A stretch of DNA of 64,000 bases from Runella salmonicolor. Lineage in GTDB: Bacteria; Bacteroidota; Bacteroidia; Cytophagales; Spirosomataceae. Made by a program: the position numbers and the translations under genes. The DNA is taken from NCBI RefSeq assembly GCF_024158025.1, contig NZ_JAMZEL010000002.1, positions 558,001-622,000 of the forward strand, read 5' to 3'. This document shows, in pieces, positions 17,935 to 26,211 of the stretch; within the stretch, counting starts at the first letter, position 1; each line of letters starts with the position of its first letter. The notes beneath the pieces are model-generated. The model ran no database searches. It worked only from the letters and a program-made list of their open reading frames with translations, and was not told the DNA's origin.

Positions 17935-19146
17935 ATGAAACAGTCAATCGTCTTACTTTTCATCTTCTTCAGCATTTATTCTTTTGGACAATCAATTACC
18001 ATCAGTCCCAAAAATGTTGAAAAACATATCTCCTACCTTGCTTCCGACGAATTGAAAGGACGGGGAACGGGCACCAAAGACGAACAAAAAGCAGCGCAAT
18101 ACATTGCAACCTTCTTTAACGACCTAGGCTTACAACCCAAAGGGACCAATGGTTTTGAACAACCCTTCAAGGCCAACCTTGACACAGTACACGTACTAGA
18201 CGCCCGCAATGTAGTAGGCTATCTGGACAACGGTGCTGAGCGCACCATTGTAATCGGGGCGCACTACGACCACTTGGGCGAAGGCTATCAGCGGGGTTCG
18301 CTCGACCAAGATGCCAAAGGAAAAATCCATAATGGAGCCGACGACAACGCCTCAGGCGTGGCAGGAGTGTTGGAATTGGCACGGTATTACGCTAAAAACG
18401 GCATTAAGGAAAGCCACAATTTTCTTTTTATTTGTTTTTCCGCCGAAGAATTGGGGCTTTTAGGTTCAAAATTCTACGCCAATAATCCTACCATCGACCT
18501 TACGAAGGTAAACTGTATGCTTAATTTTGACATGATTGGCCGTTTTGACCCCACCAAACCCATTACCGTTGGCGGATGGGGCACGAGCCCAACGTGGGGA
18601 CAGGTGATTCCGCCAGTGATGCAGCGCGAAAAGATGGCGTTTAAAATTGACTCTTCGGGGGCAGGGGCTTCCGACCACACTTCGTTTTATACAAAAAAAA
18701 TCCCCGTGCTTTTTTTCTTTACGGGCGTACATTCTGACTACCACCGCCCCAGCGACGACATCGCACTCATCAATTTTGCGGGCGAATCCCAAATTTTGAA
18801 TGCCGTCACTGGAATCCTCAATGAATTGGATAAACTTCCCGGCCGCCTCGAATACCGCGAAACCGCGATGCCAATGGCTCGCAATGCCAGTTTTAAAGTA
18901 ACGATGGGGTTGTTGTTGGATTACTCATTCAACGGTCCGGGCATCAAAGTAGACGGCGTTTCAAAAAATCGGCCTGGCGAAGCCGCCGGCATCAAAGGGG
19001 GCGACCTTATTTTACGACTAGGCAACTATACACTCAATACAATTTATGATTACATGGGGGCACTCGGAAAATACGAAAAGGGGCAAACTGTGGAAACGGA
19101 AGTGCAACGGGGAGCGGAGAAATTGATGTTGAAAGTAACGTTTTAA
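17935..19146 (+). CDS. Secreted M28 zinc aminopeptidase with PDZ domain
   Basis: A 403-residue periplasmic di-zinc peptidase. The signal peptide ends near SFGQ. All five metal ligands of family M28 are visible: His110 (GAHYDHLG), Asp136 (HNGADDNASG), the Glu pair at 171-172 (FSAEELGLLG), Asp199 (NFDMIGR) and His270 (DYHRPSDD). A PDZ domain fills about residues 310-400 (VSKNRPGEAAGIKGGDLILRLG) and probably binds substrate C-termini. The gene ends 2 bp before the TrpF-like gene, so they are likely co-transcribed, although no functional link is obvious. Confidence 0.9.
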   Translation: MKQSIVLLFIFFSIYSFGQSITISPKNVEKHISYLASDELKGRGTGTKDEQKAAQYIATFFNDLGLQPKGTNGFEQPFKANLDTVHVLDARNVVGYLDNGAERTIVIGAHYDHLGEGYQRGSLDQDAKGKIHNGADDNASGVAGVLELARYYAKNGIKESHNFLFICFSAEELGLLGSKFYANNPTIDLTKVNCMLNFDMIGRFDPTKPITVGGWGTSPTWGQVIPPVMQREKMAFKIDSSGAGASDHTSFYTKKIPVLFFFTGVHSDYHRPSDDIALINFAGESQILNAVTGILNELDKLPGRLEYRETAMPMARNASFKVTMGLLLDYSFNGPGIKVDGVSKNRPGEAAGIKGGDLILRLGNYTLNTIYDYMGALGKYEKGQTVETEVQRGAEKLMLKVTF

Positions 19147-19148
19147 CC

Positions 19149-19796
19149 ATGAAACCACGCGTAAAAATTTGCTGCATTAGCAGTCTGATGGAAGCCAAAC
19201 TGGCCATTGAAGCGGGGGCTTCCGCCTTGGGTTTAGTGGGAAATATGCCCAGCGGTCCCGGAATAATATCAGACGAGCTAATTGCGCAGATTGCCAAGGC
19301 AGTGCCGCCGCCTGTTTCTACTTTTTTGCTTACAAGCGAGACCAATCCAGAAGCCATCATCGCCCACCATCAGCGCGTTCATACGAGCACCATTCAGATT
19401 GTAGATGCGCTTTCTGAAGGCACCTATCACCAAATCCGTGAGGCACTGCCGGGCATTAAACTCGTGCAGGTTATCCACGTAATTGATGAAAAAACGGTGG
19501 AAGAAGCTGTTCAGGCAGCCGAATTTGTGGATGCCATTCTATTGGATAGCGGAAACCCAAACCTACAAATCAAGGAATTGGGGGGAACGGGGAGGGTCCA
19601 CAATTGGGCCATCAGCCGCAAAATACGCGAAGCCATCCCTATTCCACTCTTTTTAGCGGGAGGCATCAAAGCCGAAAACGTAAAAGAGGCGATTGAAACA
19701 GTACAGCCGTTTGGCTTAGACCTTTGTAGCAGTGTACGTACCAATGGGCAACTAGACCCCGAAAAATTAGAGGCTTTTTTTGCCGCGATTGGTTAA
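19149..19796 (+). CDS. Phosphoribosylanthranilate isomerase-like (TrpF-like) protein
   Basis: A 215-residue TIM barrel similar to TrpF, which isomerises phosphoribosylanthranilate in tryptophan synthesis. The general base and acid appear kept: Cys8 in VKICC and Asp133 in AILLDSG. LGGTGRVHNW (about 144-153) and FLAGGI (about 168-173) fit the phosphate-binding loops. Departures are CC in place of the usual CG after KI, and DLCSSVRTNGQLD where TrpF normally reads close to DVSSGVE..G.KD. No other trp gene is near; the gene sits 2 bp after an M28 peptidase. It may be a second, diverged TrpF-family enzyme, so I leave the symbol empty. Confidence 0.72.
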   Translation: MKPRVKICCISSLMEAKLAIEAGASALGLVGNMPSGPGIISDELIAQIAKAVPPPVSTFLLTSETNPEAIIAHHQRVHTSTIQIVDALSEGTYHQIREALPGIKLVQVIHVIDEKTVEEAVQAAEFVDAILLDSGNPNLQIKELGGTGRVHNWAISRKIREAIPIPLFLAGGIKAENVKEAIETVQPFGLDLCSSVRTNGQLDPEKLEAFFAAIG

Positions 19797-19850
19797 ACAA
19801 TCCAATTCCCCAATTTGAAAGATGTGCTTTGGTCAGAAATGTATTCCAGT

Positions 19851-20252
19851 TTATACCCCTTGAATGGCATCAATCATCCATTTGTTATTACTATTAATTA
19901 GCGTAACAACCGCTGCTTTTTGGCCAAACATCCAAAAATTAAATATTGCTTTTGTGGGTGATTGGGAGACCGGTTTCAATAAAAATTTCTCTTCGAAATC
20001 CTGCGCCTGAAGAATTGGATCATAACCACCTTCGTTGTCTTTTTCCATTTTCTTAAAAAAATTCGTTAAGCGTTTTCGGAAAGAAGGGGTTAAATCAGGG
20101 TGGTTTACCACTTTTCGCCATCCCAAATTGACTCCTTTGGTCAGATACCACTTGTAGAAATCATTAGCAGCTTGAGCGGCAGTTGGGGTTTGAGCGTTCA
20201 GTGAATGTAGGCCAAACCCAATAAAAATCATTAAAAAGAGAGAGCGTTTCAT
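19851..20252 (-). CDS. Small exported protein, DUF3828-like
   Basis: A 133-residue secreted protein. ATG 20252 is chosen because it starts a signal peptide (MKRSLFLMIFIGFGLHSLNAQ); the frame opens 31 codons earlier without one. The mature part begins AAQAANDFYKWYL, reminiscent of DUF3828 proteins, and ends with a strand-rich segment (KAAVVTLINSNNKWMIDAI) typical of NTF2-like or cystatin-like folds. A TACTTTTG box lies about 29 bp upstream of the start. It converges on the TrpF-like gene. The function is unknown, and the DUF assignment is tentative. Confidence 0.6.
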   Translation of the reverse strand: MKRSLFLMIFIGFGLHSLNAQTPTAAQAANDFYKWYLTKGVNLGWRKVVNHPDLTPSFRKRLTNFFKKMEKDNEGGYDPILQAQDFEEKFLLKPVSQSPTKAIFNFWMFGQKAAVVTLINSNNKWMIDAIQGV

Positions 20253-20280
20253 TTTTTCAAAGTTAGGTTGAGGTTGTATA

Positions 20281-20288
20281 CAAAAGTA
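20281..20288 (-). promoter_or_regulatory. Bacteroidota -7 box (TACTTTTG) for small exported protein
   Basis: The minus strand reads TACTTTTG, a perfect TAnnTTTG box, 29 bp before ATG 20252. A TTTG lies 23 bp further upstream, slightly more than the usual 19-21 spacing to the -33 element. Confidence 0.5.
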
Positions 20289-20472
20289 ACGATGGAAACA
20301 TGATTTTTTAGCAAAAAACCGCAAAAATATGCCATATAAAATCACTTACCGCTATCTAAAGCCCCATAATAATTTCCAACCCCATAGTGGCAAATACTTT
20401 TTGAGTTGTCTTAGACAAAAAAAGCAGATAAAACGTTATATATAAAGTAGTAACATTAAACTCTGACAAGCT

Positions 20473-20742
20473 ATGAAATCGCGCATAACACTTTTTGTAA
20501 CCGTATTGGCGCTCAGTACAATCATGAGCAGCTGTTTTTATTCAGGTGGTGCTTATCGAGGCAGATACGACCGAGGTTATTACGGCTCTCGTTACTACGC
20601 TCCTCGCCCTTACGTGCGGGTTGTGCCGCCACCGGTAGTGGTTCGCCCTCGGGTATACGTCAATCCACCGCGTTATTCGCCACGCCCACGTTACGAGAGC
20701 CGTAATTATGGTCACCGCGGGCGCGGAAGGGGTCGTTGGTAG
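20473..20742 (+). CDS. Small Arg/Tyr-rich lipoprotein
   Basis: An 89-residue exported protein with a lipoprotein signal ending in LSTIMSSC (Cys21). The mature part is a low-complexity chain of Arg, Tyr, Pro and Gly (YRGRYDRGYYGSRYY, later RPRYESRNYGHRGRGRGRW) with a Val/Pro-rich centre. It is strongly basic and probably disordered. The motif density suggests binding to polyanions such as LPS or nucleic acid, but this is only inference. A second small basic secreted protein follows 62 bp downstream. No family is recognised. Confidence 0.65.
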   Translation: MKSRITLFVTVLALSTIMSSCFYSGGAYRGRYDRGYYGSRYYAPRPYVRVVPPPVVVRPRVYVNPPRYSPRPRYESRNYGHRGRGRGRW

Positions 20743-20804
20743 AACACCGTTTTTTTTCATACTTTCGCCATTTCCAACCGAATTCGTCCTTAAAATTCAT
20801 ACCC

Positions 20805-21017
20805 ATGAAAAAAAGTATTTTGCTGCTGTTGTGTATCAGCTTTTTGCAGTTTGAAGCCTCTGCGGTGGAAGTCAACGTAGTTACAAACAAAAAAGCGACC
20901 GTTGAGGCCGCTTCTGAGCAATCGTCGTACCGAAAACGCAAGCGTAATCGGCAACGTAAAGGTTTTTTGGGGGGCATATTCCGCAAACGCAACGCTTGCG
21001 ACTGCCCGAAACACTGA
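20805..21017 (+). CDS. Small secreted basic peptide
   Basis: A 70-residue protein. ATG 20805 gives a clear signal peptide (MKKSILLLLCISFLQFEASA); the frame opens 23 codons earlier over the end of the previous gene. The mature part of about 50 residues is dominated by Lys/Arg (SYRKRKRNRQRKGFLGGIFRKR) and ends ACDCPKH with two Cys. It is not a recognised family. It lies just downstream of another small basic exported protein and converges on typA, with an imperfect hairpin between the two genes. Confidence 0.6.
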   Translation: MKKSILLLLCISFLQFEASAVEVNVVTNKKATVEAASEQSSYRKRKRNRQRKGFLGGIFRKRNACDCPKH

Positions 21018-21024
21018 TTTAAAA

Positions 21025-21070
21025 GTGAGGAGAGAGAAACGGACCAGACTCCTGAATTCTCGCTCCTCGC
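21025..21070. terminator. Imperfect hairpin between convergent genes
   Basis: Arms GTGAGGAGAGAGAA (21025-21038) and TTCTCGCTCCTCGC (21057-21070) pair at 12 of 14 positions (one of the other two is a G-T wobble). The right arm contains two tandem copies of CTCGCTC. It lies between the small basic peptide gene and the end of typA and could end transcription from both sides. Confidence 0.5.
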
Positions 21071-21078
21071 TCCTTATT

Positions 21079-22893
21079 TTACGCCATTTCCATTTCTTTT
21101 GAATTGCGTTTACGTTCGTTTTCGTCTAAGTATATTTTCCGAATACGAAGCGTCTGCGGCGTTACTTCCAAATATTCATCCTTTTGGATATATTCCATTG
21201 ATTCTTCCAATGAGAAGTTGATTTTAGGCGCAATACGCACGTTGTCGTCCGTACCTGAAGCCCGCATGTTGGTCAACTTCTTGGTTTCCTGCAAGTTTAC
21301 TACAATATCTCCTGGGCGGCTGTGTTCACCGATTACCATTCCCATGTATAATTCTTCACCTGGATCCACAAAGAATCTTCCGCGCTCTTGCAAACGGTCT
21401 AAGGCATAAGGAGTAGCTACTCCAGTTCCTTTAGAAATGATTGAACCGTTGATACGTCCTGGAATTGTGCCTTTGTGGGGTTCGTAGGCCTTAAAACGGT
21501 GCGAAAGTACGGCTTCCCCCTGCGTGGCAGTCAGAACGTTTGAACGCAACCCAATCAAACCGCGTGAAGGAATATTAAACTCCAAGTGTTGCAAATCGCC
21601 GCGTGGCTCCATCACGAGCAAGTCACCTTTGCGCTGGGTAACCAATTCAATCACTTTTCCTGCCGATTCTTCAGGAACATCTACCACGAGAATTTCGATT
21701 GGCTCTAGGCGTTCGCCTTTGTCGCCTTCTTTGAAAATCACCTGTGGCTGACCTACCTGCAATTCGTAACCTTCGCGACGCATGGTTTCAATCAACACCG
21801 ACAAGTGCAGAATACCACGTCCGAACACCATAAATTTATCCTCGCTACCCATTGATTCAACGCGTAAGGCAAGGTTTTTTTCCATTTCTTTAAACAGACG
21901 CTCACGCAAGTGGCGAGAAGTCACAAATTTACCTTCTTTACCAAAAAACGGTGAGTTGTTGATGGTAAACAACATGTTCATCGTTGGCTCGTCTACCGAA
22001 ATACGCGGTAGTGGTTCAGGGTTTTCAAATAGCGTGATGGTATCACCAATTTCGAAATCTTCCAAACCCGTTACGGCACAAATATCACCCGATGAAACCT
22101 CCGTTACTTTTTGTCTGCCTAAGCCTTCAAATACTTGCAATTCTTTGATACGGGCGCGTTTTACAGTGCCGTCTGACTTACAAAGGCCCAATTGAGCACC
22201 TTCTTTGAACGTACCACGGTGTACACGACCGATGGCAATACGTCCTACAAAAGAGCTGTAATCCAATGAGGTAATCTGCATTTGCGGATCGCCTTCGTTG
22301 TTGGGAGCTGGTGGAATATGTTCAACGATTACGTCCAATAAATACGAAATATCGGTGGTTGGTTTTTGCCAATCAGGCCCCATCCATCCTTGTTTCGACG
22401 AACCAAAAACGGTAGGGAAATCAAGTTGTACGTCGTTGGCTTCGAGGTTAAACATTAGGTCAAAAACCGCTTCGTGTACTTCGTCGGGGCGGCAGTTGGG
22501 CTTATCTACTTTATTGACCACCAACACTACTTTCAATCCCAATTGTAAGGCTTTACCTAACACGAAACGGGTTTGCGGCATAGGCCCTTCAAAAGCATCT
22601 ACCAGAATGACGACACCGTCAGCCATTTTAAGTACGCGCTCTACCTCTCCTCCAAAGTCGGAGTGGCCTGGGGTATCAATAATGTTGATTTTTACGTCTT
22701 TGTAGCGTACAGATACGTTTTTAGAGACAATTGTAATTCCTCGTTCACGTTCGAGGTCATTGTTGTCCAAAATGAGATCGTCAAACTGCTGATTCTCTCT
22801 AAACAGTTTTGAATAGTGGATGAACTTGTCCACCAATGTGGTTTTACCGTGGTCAACGTGCGCAATGATGGCAATGTTGCGGATGCTTTGCAT
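21079..22893 (-). CDS. typA: Translational GTPase TypA/BipA
   Basis: A 604-residue ribosome-binding GTPase of the EF-G superfamily, involved in stress and low-temperature ribosome assembly. The G motifs are plain: AHVDHGKTTL near residue 10-19, RERGITI, DTPGHSDFGGEVER, and NKVDKPNCRPDE. Domain II, the EF-G domain V-like part (VDVPEESAGKVIELVTQRKGDL) and the BipA-specific C-terminal domain (FEYRG region replaced here by HKGTIPGRINGSIISKGTG) follow. The length is normal. A TACCTTTG box lies 100 bp upstream of ATG 22893. It is monocistronic as far as seen. Confidence 0.96.
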   Translation of the reverse strand: MQSIRNIAIIAHVDHGKTTLVDKFIHYSKLFRENQQFDDLILDNNDLERERGITIVSKNVSVRYKDVKINIIDTPGHSDFGGEVERVLKMADGVVILVDAFEGPMPQTRFVLGKALQLGLKVVLVVNKVDKPNCRPDEVHEAVFDLMFNLEANDVQLDFPTVFGSSKQGWMGPDWQKPTTDISYLLDVIVEHIPPAPNNEGDPQMQITSLDYSSFVGRIAIGRVHRGTFKEGAQLGLCKSDGTVKRARIKELQVFEGLGRQKVTEVSSGDICAVTGLEDFEIGDTITLFENPEPLPRISVDEPTMNMLFTINNSPFFGKEGKFVTSRHLRERLFKEMEKNLALRVESMGSEDKFMVFGRGILHLSVLIETMRREGYELQVGQPQVIFKEGDKGERLEPIEILVVDVPEESAGKVIELVTQRKGDLLVMEPRGDLQHLEFNIPSRGLIGLRSNVLTATQGEAVLSHRFKAYEPHKGTIPGRINGSIISKGTGVATPYALDRLQERGRFFVDPGEELYMGMVIGEHSRPGDIVVNLQETKKLTNMRASGTDDNVRIAPKINFSLEESMEYIQKDEYLEVTPQTLRIRKIYLDENERKRNSKEMEMA

Positions 22894-22895
22894 TT

Positions 22896-22926
22896 GAGTT
22901 GTTTGTTAACTGTTGATAGCTAATCG
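22896..22926. repeat. Degenerate 7-bp tandem repeat upstream of typA
   Basis: Successive heptamers GAGTTGT, TTGTTAA, CTGTTGA and TAGCTAA share the pattern nnGTTrn (the last with GCT). They fall in the typA leader, between the start codon and the promoter box. This is one of several 7-bp-period arrays in the window. Confidence 0.45.
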
Positions 22927-22992
22927 AATAGGTTGAAAGTGTTGTTACTAACGAAAAACTATTCACAATCAGCTTGTCTTCTAAAAGACCCG

Positions 22993-23000
22993 CAAAGGTA
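22993..23000 (-). promoter_or_regulatory. Bacteroidota -7 box (TACCTTTG) for typA
   Basis: The minus strand reads TACCTTTGCGG, a perfect TAnnTTTG followed by GC, about 100 bp before the typA start. The -33 element is not clear (a TTTTG lies at only 14 bp spacing). Confidence 0.5.
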
Positions 23001-23127
23001 CCACTATTTTATGACAAAACACAGATGAATCCAATACTATATGCCAATATTAATGAAATATGGCATTTTTTTATTAAATTAATGCAATTAATTTAATCTT
23101 GTTTTGGGTTAGAAAGCCCAAGAACCG

Positions 23128-24021
23128 TCAAAGGTACTTTTTTACTTTCGCCAACAATGCCTCAACCTTCACCTTTGGGTCGCCAGCTCCGAGGGTTTCA
23201 ATGGGTACATAGCCCTGATAATCGGACGGTTTGATGAGATTAATGACCCGTTCCAGATCCGTATCTATTTCTTTTCCTTCCACAAATATCTTCTCTTTCA
23301 ACTGCCAATTAACGGCGTATTTGATGGTTCGTTCGATTTCCTTATAAGGGTCGCCAATGCGATAACTACCCGTATCCAGAATCAGCCCAAACCACTCCGA
23401 TTTAATCGTTTCAAAAAATGGAATTACTTGGTCGGCCGTCTGAACGAAATCAAAATGGTTCTGCAGGCCGATGATTACGCCATTTTGTTTGCCGTACTCA
23501 ACACAGGCTTCAATGTCTTTCAACATCCAATCGGTTATTTGCTCGCGTGGAATTCCTTCGTTTTTTTGCGTTCCTGCAAAAATCCGCAGTACTGGGGCAC
23601 CCAATTTGGCGGCCACTTCCACCCAATTTTTTACCAGTTGTACTTCTTTTTTACGTTTGTCTTTGTCGGCAATCGTAAAGTCATTTCTTACGCCGGTGCC
23701 GCTGATTTCCAAGCCTTTCCGAAAAGCTTGGCGTTTTACGTGATAAATAGTTTCGTTGGACGGAACAGTGGGATAACCATCAAAATAGTAACCTGTTATA
23801 TCCAGCCCATCAAAGCCAATGCCCGCGCAGAAGTCAATCAGCTCGTCCAAACTCATCGTTTTATTCATCAACGGGGCATTGAAGGAGTAGGCATTCAGGC
23901 TGGTTTTGAGTCGCTTGCTTTTGGGTGCCAAATGCGAGGCCTCACCCGTGCTTGGAATAGACGCGATTGAAGCACCGGCCAGTGCTTTTAGGAATGTTCG
24001 GCGGCGTGACTGTGCGTTCAT
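23128..24021 (-). CDS. Tat-exported sugar phosphate isomerase/epimerase-like protein
   Basis: A 297-residue AP-endonuclease-2/xylose-isomerase-like TIM barrel. The N-terminus has a twin-arginine signal (SRRRTFLKALAGA), so it is probably exported folded with its metal. Barrel motifs include FDGLDITGYYF, VLRIFAGTQ, GLQNHFDF (His/metal region), GLILDTGSYRIGDP and GYVPIETLGAGDP, which supply the Glu/Asp/His metal ligands of the family. Members act on keto-sugars, inosose or similar compounds; the substrate cannot be read. It diverges from the CocE hydrolase gene across 82 bp. Its reading frame and that of the longer CocE frame overlap, but the chosen starts do not. Confidence 0.83.
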   Translation of the reverse strand: MNAQSRRRTFLKALAGASIASIPSTGEASHLAPKSKRLKTSLNAYSFNAPLMNKTMSLDELIDFCAGIGFDGLDITGYYFDGYPTVPSNETIYHVKRQAFRKGLEISGTGVRNDFTIADKDKRKKEVQLVKNWVEVAAKLGAPVLRIFAGTQKNEGIPREQITDWMLKDIEACVEYGKQNGVIIGLQNHFDFVQTADQVIPFFETIKSEWFGLILDTGSYRIGDPYKEIERTIKYAVNWQLKEKIFVEGKEIDTDLERVINLIKPSDYQGYVPIETLGAGDPKVKVEALLAKVKKYL

Positions 24022-24064
24022 GGTTTTAAGATTAAATTCCTATTCGAACCTTTTAATTTTATTC

Positions 24065-24072
24065 TACTTTTG
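24065..24072 (+). promoter_or_regulatory. Bacteroidota -7 box (TACTTTTG) for CocE-type hydrolase
   Basis: A perfect TAnnTTTG lies 31 bp before ATG 24104. No convincing -33 TTTG is seen at the expected distance. Confidence 0.45.
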
Positions 24073-24103
24073 TCAAAACATTAATAGTCATCGAAAATAC
24101 TCT

Positions 24104-25963
24104 ATGAAAGCATTCCTACCCCTTCTAGTTCTCCTCTTTTGTGCGCATCAAAACCACGCTCAAACCCCCAATTTTGTCAAAGACAATTATGAGAAATGGG
24201 ATCGCCAAATCACCATGCGCGACGGCATTAAGCTTTACACCGTCATTTATATTCCAAAAGACAAGAGCCAAAACTATCCAATTCTGATGGAACGCACCCC
24301 CTACTCTGCAGGGCCATACGGCGAGAGTAATTATACCGGAAACGGCCCCGGACCGAGCAAACTGTTATCGGAAGAAAAATACATCTTTGTCACCCAAGAC
24401 GTACGCGGACGCTACATGAGTGAAGGGAAATTTGAAGAAATGACCCCGCACAAATTCACCAAAAAAACGCCAAAGGATACCGACGAAAGCACCGACACCT
24501 ACGACACCGTAGAATGGTTACTGAAAAACATTCCGCAAAACAACGGTCGCGTGGGCATTACAGGCATCTCTTACCCAGGCTTTTATGCTTCGGCGGCTCT
24601 GCCCGACGCTCACCCCGCCATCAAAGCCGTTTCTCCGCAGGCCCCCGTTACGGACGAATTTGTGGGCGACGATGCCCGCCACAACGGCGCTTTTTTCTTG
24701 CTCGATAATTTTAACTTTTTGAGTTATTTTGACGCTCAACCCAACAAACCCGTTCCGACTTACAACGGTATTTTCAACAACCGCAGCAAAGACGCCTACG
24801 ATTTCTTCTTGAAATTGGGACCGCTCAAAAATGCCAACGGTGAAAAATACTTCAACAACAAAGGCCGAATCTGGAACGAATACCTCCAACACGAAACCTA
24901 CGACGACTACTGGAAATCGCGCAACATTCGCCCAGCCCTCAAAAATATCAAACCTGCTACACTGGTGGTGGGCGGTTGGTTTGATGCCGAAGATTTATTT
25001 GGCGCGTTGCGCACCTACGAAGCCATTGAAAAACAGACCTCTAACAACAAAAACCAACTGGTGATGGGCCCGTGGACGCACGGTGCTTGGTCGCGACCAG
25101 AATGGAATGAGTTTGGAACGCTGAATTTTGGCACCAACACGGCCAAGTTTTTTCAGGAAGAATTGGAACTTAAATTTTTCAATTTTTACCTTAAAAACAA
25201 GGGCCAATGGAACGCCGCCGAAGCCACTATGTTTAACACCGCAACCAATGAATGGAAAACCTTTGAAACTTGGCCCCCCAAAGACAGCGAGAAAAAAGAG
25301 TTACATTTTCAGGCCAACGGTAAATTATCATGGAATGAAACCACCGAAAAAGACGGTTTTGACGAATACGTAAGCGACCCCGCCAAACCAGTGCCATACA
25401 CGGACGGTATTTTTGCCCGACGCAATAATCAATACATGATTGAAGATCAGCGCTTTGCATCGCGTCGTCCGGATGTTCTTACTTATGAAACAGAACCACT
25501 TACGGAAGATGTAACCTTGTCGGGGCCGATGACAGCCCATTTTTTTGCTTCTACCACGGGCACCGATGCCGATTTTATCGTCAAACTCATTGATGTATTG
25601 CCAGAAGATGCCCCAAATCCATCGCCCAATCCCAAAAACCTAACCATGGCGGGCTATCAGCGCTTAGTCCGAGCGGAAGTACTGCGCGGCAAATTCCGTA
25701 ACAGCTTTGAAAAACCAGAACCGTTTGTGCCCAACCAAGTCACCGATGTGAAAGTGCGGATGCCCGATGTGCTGCATACTTTCAAAAAAGGGCACAAAAT
25801 CATGGTTCAAATTCAGAGTTCATGGTTTCCGTTGGTTGACCGTAACCCCCAGAAATTCATGTCTATTCCCGAAGCCGACGAAAAAGACTTTCAGAAAGAA
25901 ACGATTCGCATTTACCACAGCACGCAGCACGATTCACACTTACACGTCGGAACGCTGAAGTAG
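24104..25963 (+). CDS. CocE/NonD-family (S15-like) hydrolase, exported
   Basis: A 619-residue secreted alpha/beta hydrolase of the X-Pro dipeptidyl-peptidase/cocaine-esterase group; members cleave esters, beta-lactams or dipeptides. ATG 24104 starts a signal peptide (MKAFLPLLVLLFCAHQ) with cleavage near HAQ; the frame opens 66 codons earlier across the divergent neighbour and is not used. The catalytic triad is visible as Ser156 in GITGISYPG, Asp294 in WFDAEDLFG and His326 in GPWTHGAW. The C-terminal jelly-roll (TLSGPMTAHFFASTTGTDADF, then KVRMPDVLHTFKKGHKIMVQI) is complete. A Rho-independent terminator follows the stop. Confidence 0.9.
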   Translation: MKAFLPLLVLLFCAHQNHAQTPNFVKDNYEKWDRQITMRDGIKLYTVIYIPKDKSQNYPILMERTPYSAGPYGESNYTGNGPGPSKLLSEEKYIFVTQDVRGRYMSEGKFEEMTPHKFTKKTPKDTDESTDTYDTVEWLLKNIPQNNGRVGITGISYPGFYASAALPDAHPAIKAVSPQAPVTDEFVGDDARHNGAFFLLDNFNFLSYFDAQPNKPVPTYNGIFNNRSKDAYDFFLKLGPLKNANGEKYFNNKGRIWNEYLQHETYDDYWKSRNIRPALKNIKPATLVVGGWFDAEDLFGALRTYEAIEKQTSNNKNQLVMGPWTHGAWSRPEWNEFGTLNFGTNTAKFFQEELELKFFNFYLKNKGQWNAAEATMFNTATNEWKTFETWPPKDSEKKELHFQANGKLSWNETTEKDGFDEYVSDPAKPVPYTDGIFARRNNQYMIEDQRFASRRPDVLTYETEPLTEDVTLSGPMTAHFFASTTGTDADFIVKLIDVLPEDAPNPSPNPKNLTMAGYQRLVRAEVLRGKFRNSFEKPEPFVPNQVTDVKVRMPDVLHTFKKGHKIMVQIQSSWFPLVDRNPQKFMSIPEADEKDFQKETIRIYHSTQHDSHLHVGTLK

Positions 25964-25978
25964 TTGACCTTCATGCCT

Positions 25979-26007
25979 AACACGGGACATTGTCTCGTGT
26001 TTTTTTT
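25979..26007 (+). terminator. Rho-independent terminator after CocE-type gene
   Basis: AACACGGGA (25979-25987) pairs with TCTCGTGTT (25993-26001), with one G-T wobble and a 5-nt loop, and is followed by a run of eight T (26000-26007). Confidence 0.8.
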
Positions 26008-26211
26008 GGGTTAAAATGTACAAAAGAAAAATAACAGGTATAATTGTCGGTTTTTGTTCCTACAAATACACCAAAATGTGCAATTTTTGAGTAGATTGAC
26101 CACAAAGTGACGATTTCAACGATATATTTAAAGACGCATTACGGGAAACTACTCCCCTATTCAGTGCCTATTTGAATCAACAACCTATTATGATAAACTG
26201 CTAAACCCGCT

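Noticed and set aside
23041..23078. ATGCCA...TGGCAT hairpin followed by seven T on the plus strand
   Set aside because: No plus-strand gene ends here, and on the minus strand no T-run follows; the stem has a bulge, so I do not call a terminator.
23428..23970. 180-codon plus-strand frame opposite the Tat-exported TIM-barrel gene
   Set aside because: The minus-strand product has a Tat signal and family motifs; the plus-strand translation is an irregular shadow.
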